Of a stretch of 64,000 nucleotides of DNA, positions 39,640-51,900 are shown piece by piece. The first letter of the stretch is position 1, and every line of letters starts with the position of its first letter. The notes beneath the pieces are model-generated. The model was not told where the DNA came from and did no database searches. It saw only the letters and a program-made list of their open reading frames with translations. The position numbers were made by a program, and so were the translations under genes. Source of the stretch: Acholoe squamosa (Eukaryota; Annelida; Polychaeta; Phyllodocida; Polynoidae). The DNA is taken from the NCBI GenBank assembly GCA_949317995.1, contig OX439040.1, positions 72,823,972 to 72,887,971 on the forward strand. The letters run 5' to 3'.

Positions 39640-40020
39640 TGAGAAAATACTCATCGTACCCTTGCCAAAGTAAATCTGCTCTCCTCTATCAATGCTAGCT
39701 GTAATACAACAGGACTTCTACTATTCTTCTTTAAGATTTCCATTAGTCCCCTGCAAGGATTGAGAATATACATCTGCAGGCAAGTCCTAAGACACTACTA
39801 AACAAGTACTGATGTGTACATTGGTGTTCATGTTATGCTAACATTGGTATACTGAGGTTGATTGTGAAACGGGTGCCACTGTCGTATCCCAGATGTAGGA
39901 GCATCCCAGAAGTCGACTGTGCATGTGCAGTTCCAGTTTAATCTTATCATCAATCATTCTGATCATTCGCTCCAGAAATATCAATAAACATAAATAACTG
40001 TTTTGAAAACGTAAAACCCA
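39640..40020. other. 3' flank of the receptor pseudogene
   Basis: About 100 bp after the stop resemble the 3' UTR of the intact gene (GTAGCTGATGATGA, ACCCTTGCC, CTGCTCT words). After that I see nothing. Confidence 0.45.
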
Positions 40021-40027
40021 TGATAAC

Positions 40028-40290
40028 ATCCCTCTTTCCTTATAGAACTTTTTTTTTTGGGGGGGAACCTAAGGAAGCATTCATTATTTATGGCAGGGGT
40101 GGGGGTGAACAAATTGAGGGGGGGCCATTTATTTTCAGGGTATTCTTAGGGGGGCTAAATATTTTCAGGGTATTCTTAGAGGGGGGGGGCGTTGGTTTTT
40201 TACCTATTCTTAGAGGGGGGGGGCATTTACTTTTAGGGTATTTATCCAAAATGCCGCGAATTTCGTCACCATAAAATGTCTTTTGATGTA
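40028..40290. repeat. G-run repeat with TCATTATTTATGGCAGGGG end
   Basis: Several G runs of 7-10 alternate with TTTTCAGGGTATTCTTAG words. The word TCATTATTTATGGCAGGGG is shared with the foldback element at 41.36-43.19 kb, which has it in both arms. Confidence 0.6.
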
Positions 40291-40638
40291 TCATAGAGAC
40301 TCCTTTTTGAAATACTAAAGGTAATCAAATTGATCCATATTGAACTATATTCAGAGATCTTTTTCAATTGATCAATACCAATGTGCATTTCTTGTCGATG
40401 ACTACCAGTACATGCAGCTACAGCTGATTTTTAACCTATTTCATCTAGAAGTCGCATATTCTCATAGAGATGATACGTAATATGCACCATCTTCCAAAGA
40501 ATCTGAGTCTCTCTTATGAACAACAAGACATGTCATGCTGGTGATCTGACATGTTTCCCAGGAGAATAACTGCATAAATTCATCCCACTTAAATCTCCTG
40601 CAAATCATGCTGTAAAGGTTCATGGAGAGAAAACATGT

Positions 40639-40795
40639 TACTGTTATCTCCTGCGTATAAGGCACACCTCGCATATAAGACTCACCCTGACTTTAAGGAA
40701 ATCTTATAAGGCACATGGGGGGGGGGGTGATTTTTGAAGGTTTAGTACTGGTTTAGTAATCAGGGTGCATCTTATAGGTAAGGATTTCATACCAT
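40639..40795. mobile_element. Degenerate MITE, CTGCGTATAAGGCACACC type
   Basis: Left TACTGTTATCTCCTGCGTAT and interior CTTATAAGGCACATGG, right GTGCATCTTATAGG. A diverged member of the GTATAAGACGC family. Confidence 0.5.
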
Positions 40796-42071
40796 AGAAC
40801 AGTACTAAAATGAGAGAAACTTAATCTCAGATGGGTCTTAAATCATTTCCATCAACCCAAGGTGTTTCCTCTATAAAAGGTGCGTACTCCACATGAGGAT
40901 TTACTGTAGTCCAGAGTGTATGAAGTATAGAAATAAATTTGGCTTTAGGCTTGGGAGCAAGTACTGAAAGTTGTGAAAGTTTTTCAAATAACTTTTGGAA
41001 CATCCAACTTGTGTGAAGGTAATGTAAGATACAAGACCACCTGAATGTGTAAGGACATGTTATAAGGCACATCTCATGTGGGTATACAATGTAAGCCCCG
41101 GGTCAAGGTAAAACCCAATTGGCAAATGTTGGGATTTAAAAGTACATACAAAATATCCTGTGGGTGAGGCCAATTCTATCACCTATCCATTGGGTGTATT
41201 AACCCATTAAGGGCAGAAGACACATGAGTTATCTGGCCTTAGGGCAGCCTTTAAATTTCCTAGGAGTAAGGGCCTACCTTCTATTAAATGCACCTGCACT
41301 AATAAGCGCACCCCTTGCCTTTTGGGCTGTAAGCACACACCCCTGGTGTCAAATCATGCTAATGTAAAAGTAAAGTTTTTTTAGAGCAAAAACAATGGTT
41401 TTTAGACGTTAGGGGTGTGCCTTTTGGGAATGATTTTTGTGTTAAAGTTTCGACCATCTAATGATTAATTTTCAGCACCGGTGTGGTTATTAGAATGAAT
41501 ATGTATTCACAGTCCCCGCACAATTCCTATATAAGGAGGGCTAAAATGGACATTAGGCCTACATGGTGTCGACTATAGTTGACACTAGACCCGCCACGGT
41601 GTTGACTATAGTCAATGCTAATCATTAAAAGGTTAAAGTAATACTCCCATGAATTATAGCTAAAAGAGATGTATAATTATGTATCACACAATGTACATAT
41701 AGGCATGGTTTTGGCATTTATGTTAGATGAAAGAATATTCATGGATGATCGTTATTGGGGGGGGCGCTTTATTTTCAACCTATTCTTGAGGGGGGGGGGC
41801 CATTTATTTTCAACCTATTCTTGAGGGGGGGGGCATTTATTTTCAACCTATTCTTGAGGGGGAGCCAAAAATTTTGGATGTATTCTTTAGGGGAGGGCCT
41901 TTAATTTTTTAACTATTCTCTTTCGCCAAATGCTCACCCCCACCCCTGCCATAAATAATGAATGCTCCCTAATGATACTGACCTGTAGAATTATAAAATT
42001 GGTAAAGTTTGAATTCATTATTTGAACATACCAGGCAAGTTCTGGGGGTCTCCGACTTCGAAGATGCTACA

Positions 42072-42451
42072 CAGAGGCGTAGGAAGCAAATCTTCAATGG
42101 GGGGGCCTGGCGAGGGCACCGTCGTGACCACCTTGAATTGTCAGCTGATGCATGATGGTGTCTATATAATGTGTATATAGAATTCATATAGAAAAGTAAC
42201 TTTTGGTAAATTTTGGATCTGACTTTAGGCTCAGACCCCCATTTTCCCTATGACATCACCATAATAATCTAATTTGAGATGTAAAGTTTTGGCTTCTTTT
42301 CCATTGTGTTTATGAGTTTTCCCTATGACATCACCATAATAATCTAATTTGAGATGTAAAGTTTTGGCTTCTTTTCCATTGTGTTTATGAGTTCTTGGAA
42401 AATATTGGGGGGGCCCAGGCCCCCCTGGCCCCCCCTTTTCCTACGCCCCTG
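42072..42451. mobile_element. hAT-like MITE with CAGAGGCGTAGGAA termini, nested in the foldback spacer
   Basis: Ends CAGAGGCGTAGGAAGC and TTTTCCTACGCCCCTG are inverted repeats, with a CTACAC direct repeat at the flanks. A 75-bp exact tandem duplication lies inside (42242-42316 and 42317-42391). A second member of the family is at 44.13 kb. Confidence 0.7.
42242..42391. repeat. Exact 75-bp tandem duplication
   Basis: The segment starting TTTTCCCTATGACATCACC is repeated head to tail with no visible difference. Confidence 0.9.
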
Positions 42452-43194
42452 CTACACCACCATGGCTGAAACTGATAAACAGCGGTTATCACTGATAACA
42501 GTTATCAGATAGGTACTACCTGCCTCCGAGAGGACTGTAGTGTTCATGTTATTTCATTGGCTGATAATCAAACCAGCTAAGGGACCATTCATTATTTATG
42601 GCAGGGGTGGGGGTGAGCATTTGGCGAAAAAGAATGGGTCAAAAACAAAAGGTCCCCCTCCTAAAGAATATGTCCCAAATTTTTGGCCCCCCCCCTCAAG
42701 AATAGGTTGAAAACAAATGGCCCCCATCAAGAATAGGATGAAAATAAAGCACCCCCCCCCCCCCAAATGACGATCATCCATGAATATTCTTTTATCTAAC
42801 ATAAATGCCAAAACGATGCCTGATGCAGTTCATATTGTGTGATACATGTAATTATATAGATATAGGTTTGTTGATATGTGAATTCACATAATCAGTGAAC
42901 ATCTGGGCAAAAGTGGGTCTTACAGATGGATTAGCTTTGACTATAGTTGACACCACCATGGTGGGTCTAGCGCTGACTATAGGCGACACCATGTAGGCAT
43001 AATATCCATTACAGCCCTCCTTATATAGGAATTGTACAGGAACTGTGAATACCATATTCAGTCTAATAAGAGCACTGGTGCTAAAAGTTAATCATTAGAT
43101 GGTCAAAACCTTAATACAAAAATTCCAATAAGTGCACCCCTACAGCCTAAAAACCATTGTTTTTGCTCTAAACATTTTGACTCTAGGCATAGAT

Positions 43195-44120
43195 AAATAT
43201 CTTTGCTAAATGATAGCATAAGGAAAAGTGCAGAAATGTTAAATACTTTCTGTATAGGACTTATTTGCTAGAACATACCAATTTCACCTTGAGATGACCA
43301 CAATTTCACCTTGAGCAGACCACACCTTACTGAGTTATTTATGCATTTCATTGAATAGATACCATTTATAATATAGCATTACATCCAAAGATTCATACTT
43401 AGAACAGTTTTGGATACAAAATTTCTCTGGATGATGTTCCAATACACACATTTCAACCTTTACTGGAATCCTACTACTAGTAGTATGTAGAGTAAGTTTG
43501 TGATACTGAGAGCATGATTATAGAATCAAGAGCTGGGTCATTATAGTGCATATTTCACATTGATTAAAGCACAGTTAAAATGAAGCTTTTTTAATGCAGG
43601 GTTAGCATTATCACCTCTGTTTTGATGGGATTTAAGATATCAATGGGAATGCCATTGTTCCAATTTTCATTTCATTTTAGCCACTCTAAATCATATATTG
43701 TCCTTATAGTGCAGTATCTTTAAAGATGCTATTTTATTTCATATATATTTAAGGAACTCGTTTAATCCTTAATTTGATGTTTTAACCAAAAGGGCTTTAT
43801 CAAAAGGGTGGATATTAAGTGGTCAACTCTAGGTGCAAAGTGGTTGTCTCAAGGTGAAATTGAACTAAATGGAATGTTTGTAAAAAGGGTGATAAACTAG
43901 AAATAACATATATAAATGGATTTTCGAAATATAGCAGGTACAAAAGCCCAAACAATTATCTTTCATTCAGTGTATTTTGGAAGTCTGAAGACCCAAAACT
44001 GCCAGAGATATTAGCAACTACAAACACCTGATTGAAAACCTGCACAGGAACGGTTGTCTTTAGGTTAATCTAACCTAAAGGCTGTATGAGTTTTCTAGTG
44101 GGAATGAAGGGATGCACTAT
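43195..44120. other. Intergenic, no gene recognised
   Basis: AT-rich sequence. CAATTTCACCTTGAG occurs twice near 43281-43312, and its complement CTCAAGGTGAAATTG at 43849-43863, a weak inverted arrangement. Confidence 0.4.
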
Positions 44121-44125
44121 AACTG

Positions 44126-44412
44126 CAGGGGCGTAGGAAAAGGGGGGGGGGGCAGTGGGGGCCTGAGTATGTCTTGGCCCCCCCCCAAAAAAAAATGCCA
44201 AGAATCTATAGTAAATTGAACAAGAAGCTAAAACTTTGCATCTAAAATTAGATTGATATGGTAATGGAATAGGATCTGAAATTCCTCAGAAATTACTTTT
44301 CCATACAAATTTTATATAGGTTTGTATTGGCGCCATTGTCAGCGCAAGCGCAAGTGGTTGAGGTGGGGCCTGGGCTGCCCCCCCCCATGAAAATTTGCTT
44401 CCTACGCCTCTG
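44126..44412. mobile_element. hAT-like MITE with CAGGGGCGTAGGAA termini
   Basis: 287 bp, ends CAGGGGCGTAGGAAAAGG and CTTCCTACGCCTCTG. The interior includes AAAACTTTGCATCTAAAATT, the complement of words in the 42.07-kb member. Confidence 0.75.
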
Positions 44413-44914
44413 TAACTACAAGCAATATCTTCAACTTCTGCATTAGCTAGACGCTTCCCTGTATATAATATCAAATGACTTAACCAGCAGCCCTCTGGTG
44501 GTCCAACCTAATAGATAGCTGCATAACTATCTCATTAGACAGCTGTCTTTAGTCCCATTAGTCACTGTGTGCTCGCCACTATGGGTGATGCATTGTATGG
44601 GTGATGCGCATCACCCATACCACAAATAACAGCCGGCTATTTCTACACATATAGAAAGATACAGTACAATTCTTACACTTCTACTGTTTGAGTTAATATT
44701 TGTGTAATATGATATGTGTAATGTATTACCAGTAGGAGTGTCAGCGATAACCATGCAATCGATTCATCACATTTTCGGTAATTGCAATTATTGCATCGAC
44801 AGGCACATTATATCTATACAATAAATTGTGAATATGTATTTCTAGGAAAAAGCATTTCTCTAATGGCGAAATAATTCCTCTTAGCACCAGACTTATGGGC
44901 CAAATTTAGTTGGG

Positions 44915-45065
44915 GAACGTTCAACAATTATGTCACTGTTTTTTGGCAATTTTTATGACCCCCCACCCCATGTCACCGTTTGTCACTGTATCTAAGAGAC
45001 CCCCCCCCCCCTCATAATTACGTCACCAAAAGACCACCCCCCCCCCTTTGCCATTACGTGAGGGG
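44915..45065. repeat. C-run repeat with GGGAACGTTCAACAATTA end
   Basis: Starts GGGGAACGTTCAACAATTAT and alternates GTCACTG words with C runs. The reversed end (AATTGTTGAACGTTCCCT) closes a similar repeat at 47110-47240, so both are pieces of one family. Confidence 0.55.
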
Positions 45066-45202
45066 GCCCTCAATCGGATGAAAAATTGAACCTCAACTTT
45101 GCGGAGGATCAAAATCCCTATGGGAATAGATCATTTCATGCACCACACTGTGTTTTTTTTTTTTTTTGGGGGGGGTGGGGAGGGGTCATTTTGAAAAAGG
45201 AG

Positions 45203-45427
45203 TACCATAAATTCTGTTATATAAGCCACAGCTTGGAATAAGCGGTGCCCCCGATTTTGGAGGGACCTATAAGCCACTTTTGTTGCTTGAAAATTGGAGT
45301 TTTAGTATTGTTTATAGTGCCACATACCCTGTTATAAGCCACACCCCTTCTTTGGGCTGATCCTATAAGCCTCATTTTGATTTGGATTCTGGTACTAGCC
45401 TCAGTTTATACGAGAGAATTTATGATA
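45203..45427. mobile_element. MITE, ACCATAAATTCTGTTATATAAGCC type
   Basis: Ends TACCATAAATTCTGT and AGAGAATTTATGATA with interior TATAAGCCACA words; related to the 27.18-kb element. Confidence 0.6.
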
Positions 45428-45484
45428 GTGGAGGAGAAAATATCCCAATTCAAAGTGATATGCACAGAAAAAAAAAATGTTCAA

Positions 45485-45660
45485 AATCTTAGTCAGATGT
45501 TAGTAAAAACTTTCTAACAATACCTAGGCAAAAGCATGTGCCTAAGTTTTCAAGTTTTTCTTAGTCAAATATGACTAAACATTAGTCAAAGTCCCAAACT
45601 TACCTTGCTTTGCCTGATTTTGACTAAGATTCCTTAGTGGTTTGACTAAGTATGTAATCC
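45485..45660. repeat. Palindromic-word array (TTAGTCAAA/TTTGACTAA)
   Basis: Repeated TTAGTCAAA-type words and reverse complements (TTTGACTAA), with CCTAGGC...GCCTAAG pairs, spaced by 5-15 bases. No coding content. Confidence 0.6.
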
Positions 45661-45799
45661 AATACTTTGAGTTTATGGTGAGTGTAAGCTCTATATAGGA
45701 TTCATGCTGCACAAATCTGAGTCTCATCATTTAGGAAGCATGTGAAATGCCTCACATGATTTTTATTTAGAGCCCCTGTGCCAAGTAACTCTTCCCTGG

Positions 45800-45985
45800 A
45801 AACAAAATCTTGTGTTTAACATGTGTTCGGAACCTGTCATATTGGTGAAAATATGGTGTCATTCACGAGTATGAAACACAAGTATTCTTGTGATTCTGTG
45901 ACCTGCCAGACTATTGAAATCACAGGTTTTGAACACATGATTTATTCACATGAAATCACAAGATTTACACATGTTTTGGCATTGG
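45800..45985. repeat. Palindromic-word region (CACAAG/CTTGTG)
   Basis: Multiple ACACAAG, CTTGTG, CACATG and CATGTG words in both orientations; similar words recur at 46545-46665. Weak array. Confidence 0.35.
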
Positions 45986-46699
45986 AAATTAGCATAATTA
46001 ATTAAAACTTAAGATTTATATATGAGTGATATATAGAAAAGAAACTTTCATTTGATGGAGGGTCTGTGGTGGTGATGTATAAAGTGATAGCCACCTGGTA
46101 TAGGCATTGGTTATATATTGAGATTAGCATTCTCTTATCTCAGAGAAAGGTAACCTCGCAAATATAGGTGCTCCAATGCATTGGTCATCAGCTTTTATTC
46201 ATCACTTTTCTTAACAGTTCACTGAAAGTGCACCTGAGATGCAAGGGCAATGGAGCCATGTGATTTACAGTTGGTGTTGGTGCCCAGGCATATATGAGCA
46301 GATTTTACACCCACAGAAATGGTGTCTGTGTCACCTTATTCATTGTTACTTTTTGTTTTAGCTGCTGTTATGGTCAATAATCAATGCATGAAGATAATAT
46401 CAAAAAGGTTATATACATATACAGAAGTAACTACAGGTTAGAGTATCAGTGAAGTATTAGACTAAACAGATTAAGTTCTCAATGGTTTGAGGAAGATAAA
46501 ACTGTCAAACAGAATAGTGCTGCCACCTAGTGCAGAATAAATTTGACACGAGTATTTCTTGTGTTGATATCTTAAGACAAATTCACATGAAATTCTTGTG
46601 TTCTACACATGAATTTTCACGACACCAGATTTTCACCAAACTGACACGTGTCAAAGTGGTGGCAATCACGTGCCTTGTTTCCTGGGTTGGCTTCCCACA

Positions 46700-47695
46700 A
46701 AGAAGTAGGTGCATCTGTGGGTATTTTACCTGTCTACAGAATAGGTGTTTCCATCTGAGTACTAGAGTTTATTCAACAAATCCTGAACCCTTTTAATAAG
46801 TTTGCCAACCTTGATCTTATATTGAATTATGAAAGCCTCAAATGTATACAGGGCCTAAAAACACTATCATTTTTAAATCCATCAACAATCTCTGGCACAC
46901 ACCTACCAGAAAAATCCTGTTAGGTTGCCTGAAACTCCTAGCAGATACCCTGTTCAAGATTGTGTTTGGAGATTTTCTGAATTCCAAAAATAGTGAGTAT
47001 AGAATGCCATCTTCAGTGAGTAGAAGATCATGTAAGCTTCATGGAAGATTGATGTGTACGGTGGATTAACACATGATAATGCACATAAAGCATTTACGAT
47101 GTGTTGGCCCTGAAAAAAAAAAAACAGTTATGTCACTGACCCACTAAGACCCCCCCACCCCCATGTCACTGATTGTCACTGGTACTAAAAGACCCTCCCC
47201 CACCCCCATAGCAAAGTGATGTAATTGTTGAACGTTCCCTTGTATAGATTTTATAGAGTCATAAGTTTTGGTCGAAAAGCTGTGAAAATACATGCAGTAT
47301 GAACAAAGCTAGACTCATCTTTGTGTGTGGGGAAGTGTAAATTTCAGTCGCACCATAGTCATAGTGAAATAAAGATCTATCCCTTCCACAGGGTTTTCAT
47401 CTTATTTGCCTCATGATTTCATTCTACACAAAAAAAACGTAATTACCGTCATTGGAAGAAATTGCATATATCATACCATAAAAAATTCTAAAGTAATTTG
47501 TGGTATGGGTTATGTGCATAACGCATACCGATGTTCACCCTGTGTTTAATTTGTTGGCTATCTGCATTTCGTGCCAGCTGGGTGGTTTATCTCCCACTAA
47601 AAGGCCCAGAGAATTTATCTTATCATCCTATGTCCCTTCCACACCTATCTGAGTATCTACTGTTATGGACATAAAGAAATCGTCATGACGATTGG
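46700..47695. other. Intergenic upstream of the astacin gene
   Basis: No coding exon recognised. Holds a C-run repeat fragment at 47110-47240 and AT-rich sequence. Confidence 0.4.
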
Positions 47696-47700
47696 GTGTG

Positions 47701-47708
47701 TATATAAA
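47701..47708 (+). promoter_or_regulatory. TATA box of the astacin gene
   Basis: TATATAAA, 76 nt upstream of the start codon, placing transcription start near 47730-47735 and leaving a short 5' UTR. Position and sequence fit; not otherwise tested. Confidence 0.65.
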
Positions 47709-47776
47709 CAGAAAGGTTTCCAATTGAAGGCATTTTCATACCGCCCAGTAGTGGACGTCACATCCTATAAAGAATC

Positions 47777-48924
47777 ATGAGGATTGTGGTGTTTCTGTTG
47801 GCATGTGTCTGCCTTCCAGCCCTCCTCCAGGCCAAGCCAAGTGGGGTGAGCAAACACTGAAACTCTTCTACTCAAAGCACACACTATAGCTAGACCTATA
47901 TGATGAACATTGGATCTAATTATTTCTGCTGTCACCAAACAGTGTGCTGGCCCAATGTACTGCAGCACCAGGAATTTGAAAGGCTTAGCTTTGTAGTACT
48001 TGTCTTGAATGTCTTCAAGACATGATGGACTTAGAGTAATAGAACAACATGGGTCGGGGCTGGGACAGGGTATGCCTATTGGTATTGTGACATATTTGAC
48101 ATATGGAATACAGGTTTTGATGTTGCAACCAGGTGCTGTAACTGTCATCATTGGAGGCGGTCAACAAGTGTGCATTAAGGAACCTTTTATGAGAAAAGCA
48201 CCTAATACTGTTTAAAACATGTACTAGGAAAACATCATGACTACAGATATACAGGAAAATTGTGTTAAGAGCACTTTTCAAGATGTAAGATACACTTTGA
48301 GTTGAGTTTAGCTTCTGAATCTATGAGTCATGAGGAAACACTCCTGAGAGAAATTACAAAGATAAGTGCCTCAGGCATCTGTTTATGATTCCTTTGTCAT
48401 GTACATTTCTAGTTTGCAGGCAAATTGAACTGAGTACATCTGGTTATTAGATAAGTATATCTACCCGATTTCACCATAAATTTCTTTTTAGAGGTACCTC
48501 AACATAATTCAGCAAATAAGCACTTGTTTCCAAAAATCTAGAAAGCCAACATGACTTGTATGTTGAAACAGGATTTAGAGTGAAAAAAGAAGATGTTCTT
48601 GCATGTCAAATGAGATATACTACATTTTACTTTTAGTCATTTATGTCTATCTACACTGCCCTGAGACCTAATTACTGCTCTGTAGGAACATCAAAGGCAT
48701 CGCTCCCTAGGGGACCATCCATTTATTACATACACACTCAAGAAGGGGGGGGGGTGGGTGGGGGTGAAGCCAAATGCGTACATATTCGTACAGGGGAGGG
48801 GGGTTTTGGCATACCCATTGTGTACGCATTTGGGGGTATTTTGGGCTAGAATTTAGGGTATTTTGAGGTATTTTTGGGTAGTTTATAGGGGCATTAAGCT
48901 CACTTTCCGACCTCAATAGCATGT

Positions 48925-48970
<46 letters not shown>

Positions 48971-51900
48971 TCTCTCTCTCTCTCTTACATCTATTGGTAT
49001 GAATATAAATTATACTTAAGGATTTTGTAGAACATACCTTCTAAAAGAGGTCCAAATATATACTGACCCCCCATTCATCCTTTATCCCTTATTAGTCACG
49101 GGGGGGGGCAGTGACATGAGTATGTACGCAAGGGGGGTAGGCTCAATGCGTACATGGTGCAACAGGGGGTGGGGGTCAAATTTTGGGAAAAAAGTGCGTA
49201 TGTAATTAATGGATGGTCCCTAGGTAATTGTCCAATCCTGCACAGTGTCTGCCCTGAAGACGCAGTCTAGACTCCCCCATCCCCTTAGCCACTCATCTTC
49301 TATGGAGAGTGGTAGGGGGGATAGATATATAATCATTATGGATGTGACATTATATCTACAAATTTCAAAGAAAATATGATTTTCCTGTCGTTTAGATCTC
49401 ATTTGGACTAACTTCTTGATATTTGTCTGTACTTGCACAAATATTTGATTGATATTACAGATAGTATTCCCTGTATACAATCAAATGTATTCAGATAATT
49501 CTATTTTAAAAATCCAGAATTGTTACAGAAGATCTACTTTATCAGGAATAACCTCTATCAATTGAACCCTGACCCAAAAAGCAATGTGTGTATTCCTTTT
49601 CTATGTTCCATAGCTGGATGCAAAAACTCTGATTGACAACTATGCTAGAACACATCCCAACGTAGACATTGGTAAGATACTCACTGTTTCAGTTTTGGCG
49701 TAGGTCTCCTATGGGGCTATGGGGATTAATATCTTTTTTTTCTAATAGTAAAAATCAGTTCATGCGATAAGCATACCAAGCATTTCTTTTGAAATGTGTT
49801 TTAGATTCTAAACTTAATGGGAAAATGGTTTCCTCCAAAGTATTTTTGTATAAATTTGTTTCCTAAGATGTTATACCCACTGGTCGTACATGAAAATCAA
49901 CTAAACACATAAAATCCTGGGTCAGCTGTGATCAACCTTATATCACAATTCAATACCATTGAAAATATCTACTCGTTTAATATTATCAAATAAGTATCTA
50001 TTCCAGTGCCTAATTGATTTCAAGTTGAAAAAATGTAATGAGGTAATTTGTGCAATCCATTAGGGGTATTCCTCTTGTGCTATTCACATTATCATATTTT
50101 CCTTTCCATCTCTTTTAAAGATGAGCCAGAATGTGAGATTCTTAACGAAGAAGAGATTGGAGAGGTAAAGAAATATGATAAGTATGAGTCCATGATCCAT
50201 GTTAATAACTGATGCTCTGCAAACCATCCTGCGGGGGAGCTTATTTTCAGAATGTCTTCTTACTCATAAATGATAGAAAAGAAATATTCAACAGATGATA
50301 AGACAGTTCTTACTAGCCTTTGCCAGTCAGTTTCTATATCATAGTAGACATGTCCTGTATACAAGAGAAAGTGTTTATTTATCTTAAGAATGTGAATATT
50401 GAATATTGTCTATGTTTGATATCTCTCTATCTCATATCTATGTTGATAACGAACAGATAGGACCACTGAATGCAATTGTAGACAAGTCCAAGAAGTGGAC
50501 AAAAAATGTGCTAAACTACGAGATAACTGAAAAGGATTATGGTAAGCTTTCTCAAATGAATGAAAAAGAGCCTATATTAAGGGAAGATTTACGCTTTTTT
50601 TCTTACCCCTATCCTTTTTTTTTCAAAATTCATTTCTAGAGATGATATGTTAAGATATGAAAGGTTATTTGTTAGTTTAATCCAAATATCATAACCTCGT
50701 TCCTACCAGGCAATACAGGAGACGTCTGTCCGTATGTTACATACGGACATCCACATGTCACATTTAGGATACCACCTGGTACCCCCCCCCCCAGCCATAT
50801 TTCTTTTTCCAACATATGGAGGTCCATATGTGACATACGGACGGCCGTATCTGTCTGTAAGATAAGGAAAAACAGGGCCCAGTTCATTTATGTGAATCCA
50901 TGAAGGCATGATTTTAGTCATCCTAGCTGGTTTACAATCTCTAACAAACTGCTAAATCATAAGGGAGGGTAGATGAGTGCTTCACATATTTTTCTTCACT
51001 CCTGTTCTTCAATCATAGGTGAGCTTGAGAAGGAAGCTATTCGGGCTGCTATGGAAGAGATCCGAAGAGTGACCAGTGTGGATGGCAAGGATTGTATAAC
51101 CTTCAAAGAGACCAGCTCTGTGTGGAACAGGGTGGTAATCAAGGATTGTGGTGGGAGAACGTAAGATATTTGTATCATGTTTTAGTCATATCTTGATATT
51201 TTATGATTATCAGTTATATAGACATGATCGATAGGGCAGGACCGACCATGGGTCTGTTAGCAGTAAAGGTGTATTTATTCCAGCATATTGAGTCTTAAGG
51301 TATATATGGTAAGAGTATAGTGCAGCGTATGCTGGCTCTCCCTTAGGTGGGATGCAGTGTGCATATATAGTGAAGGTAGGTCGCGCCCCCTGGTATGGGT
51401 ATGTGGTACTAGGGCATAGCCTAGGCGTCTGTATGATACATGGTATAGTAAGGTTTATTGTATATAACGATGAAATATGTGTGATGATGATTAACGTAGG
51501 TAGACAGAGGTTTCAATATATAACATATTTATTGTTTGCCTTTTCTTTGGATACAATCTTCAACGTTTGCAAACGTTTTTATTAGGTTTGGTTAAAAACA
51601 TTCACATTTTTAAACAAGTGTTCAACGTTTGGGTTTTCAACGTTGATAAAATGTGTTTTGAGTGCCTGATCTGACTTGCTTTTACCTTGAAAAAAGAACA
51701 CGTCTTTTATACCTCTGAGGAGTAATAATATCACTCAATCATAACATATTCTTATTGAAGCTGCTCTTCCTTTATTGGAATGACTGGAAATGCACAGACA
51801 ATGTGCCTGGCCCCTAGGTGTTTCAAGAGACCTGGTATACTGATGCACGAGTTACTGCACGCCCTTGGCTTCCACCATGAACACAAACGTGCAGACAGAG

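Larger units (their letters stand above)
41362..43192. mobile_element. Large foldback element, arms about 600 bp
   Basis: Left arm (about 41362-41965) and right arm (about 42575-43192) are inverted copies. Matched words from outside in: GAGCAAAAACAATGGTTTTT, GACCATCTAATGATTAA, ATTCCTATATAAGGAGGGCT, CCTACATGGTGTCG, TTTTGGCATTTATGTTAGAT, GAATATTCATGGATGATCG, then matching G/C runs and TCATTATTTATGGCAGGGG. The spacer contains a separate hAT-like MITE. I see no transposase. An open frame in the right arm (42852-43055, minus) is 67 residues and unrecognised. Confidence 0.8.

Noticed and set aside
42852..43055. 67-residue minus-strand frame as a transposase remnant
   Set aside because: No recognisable domain; it is the arm of a foldback element and the other arm does not preserve the frame.
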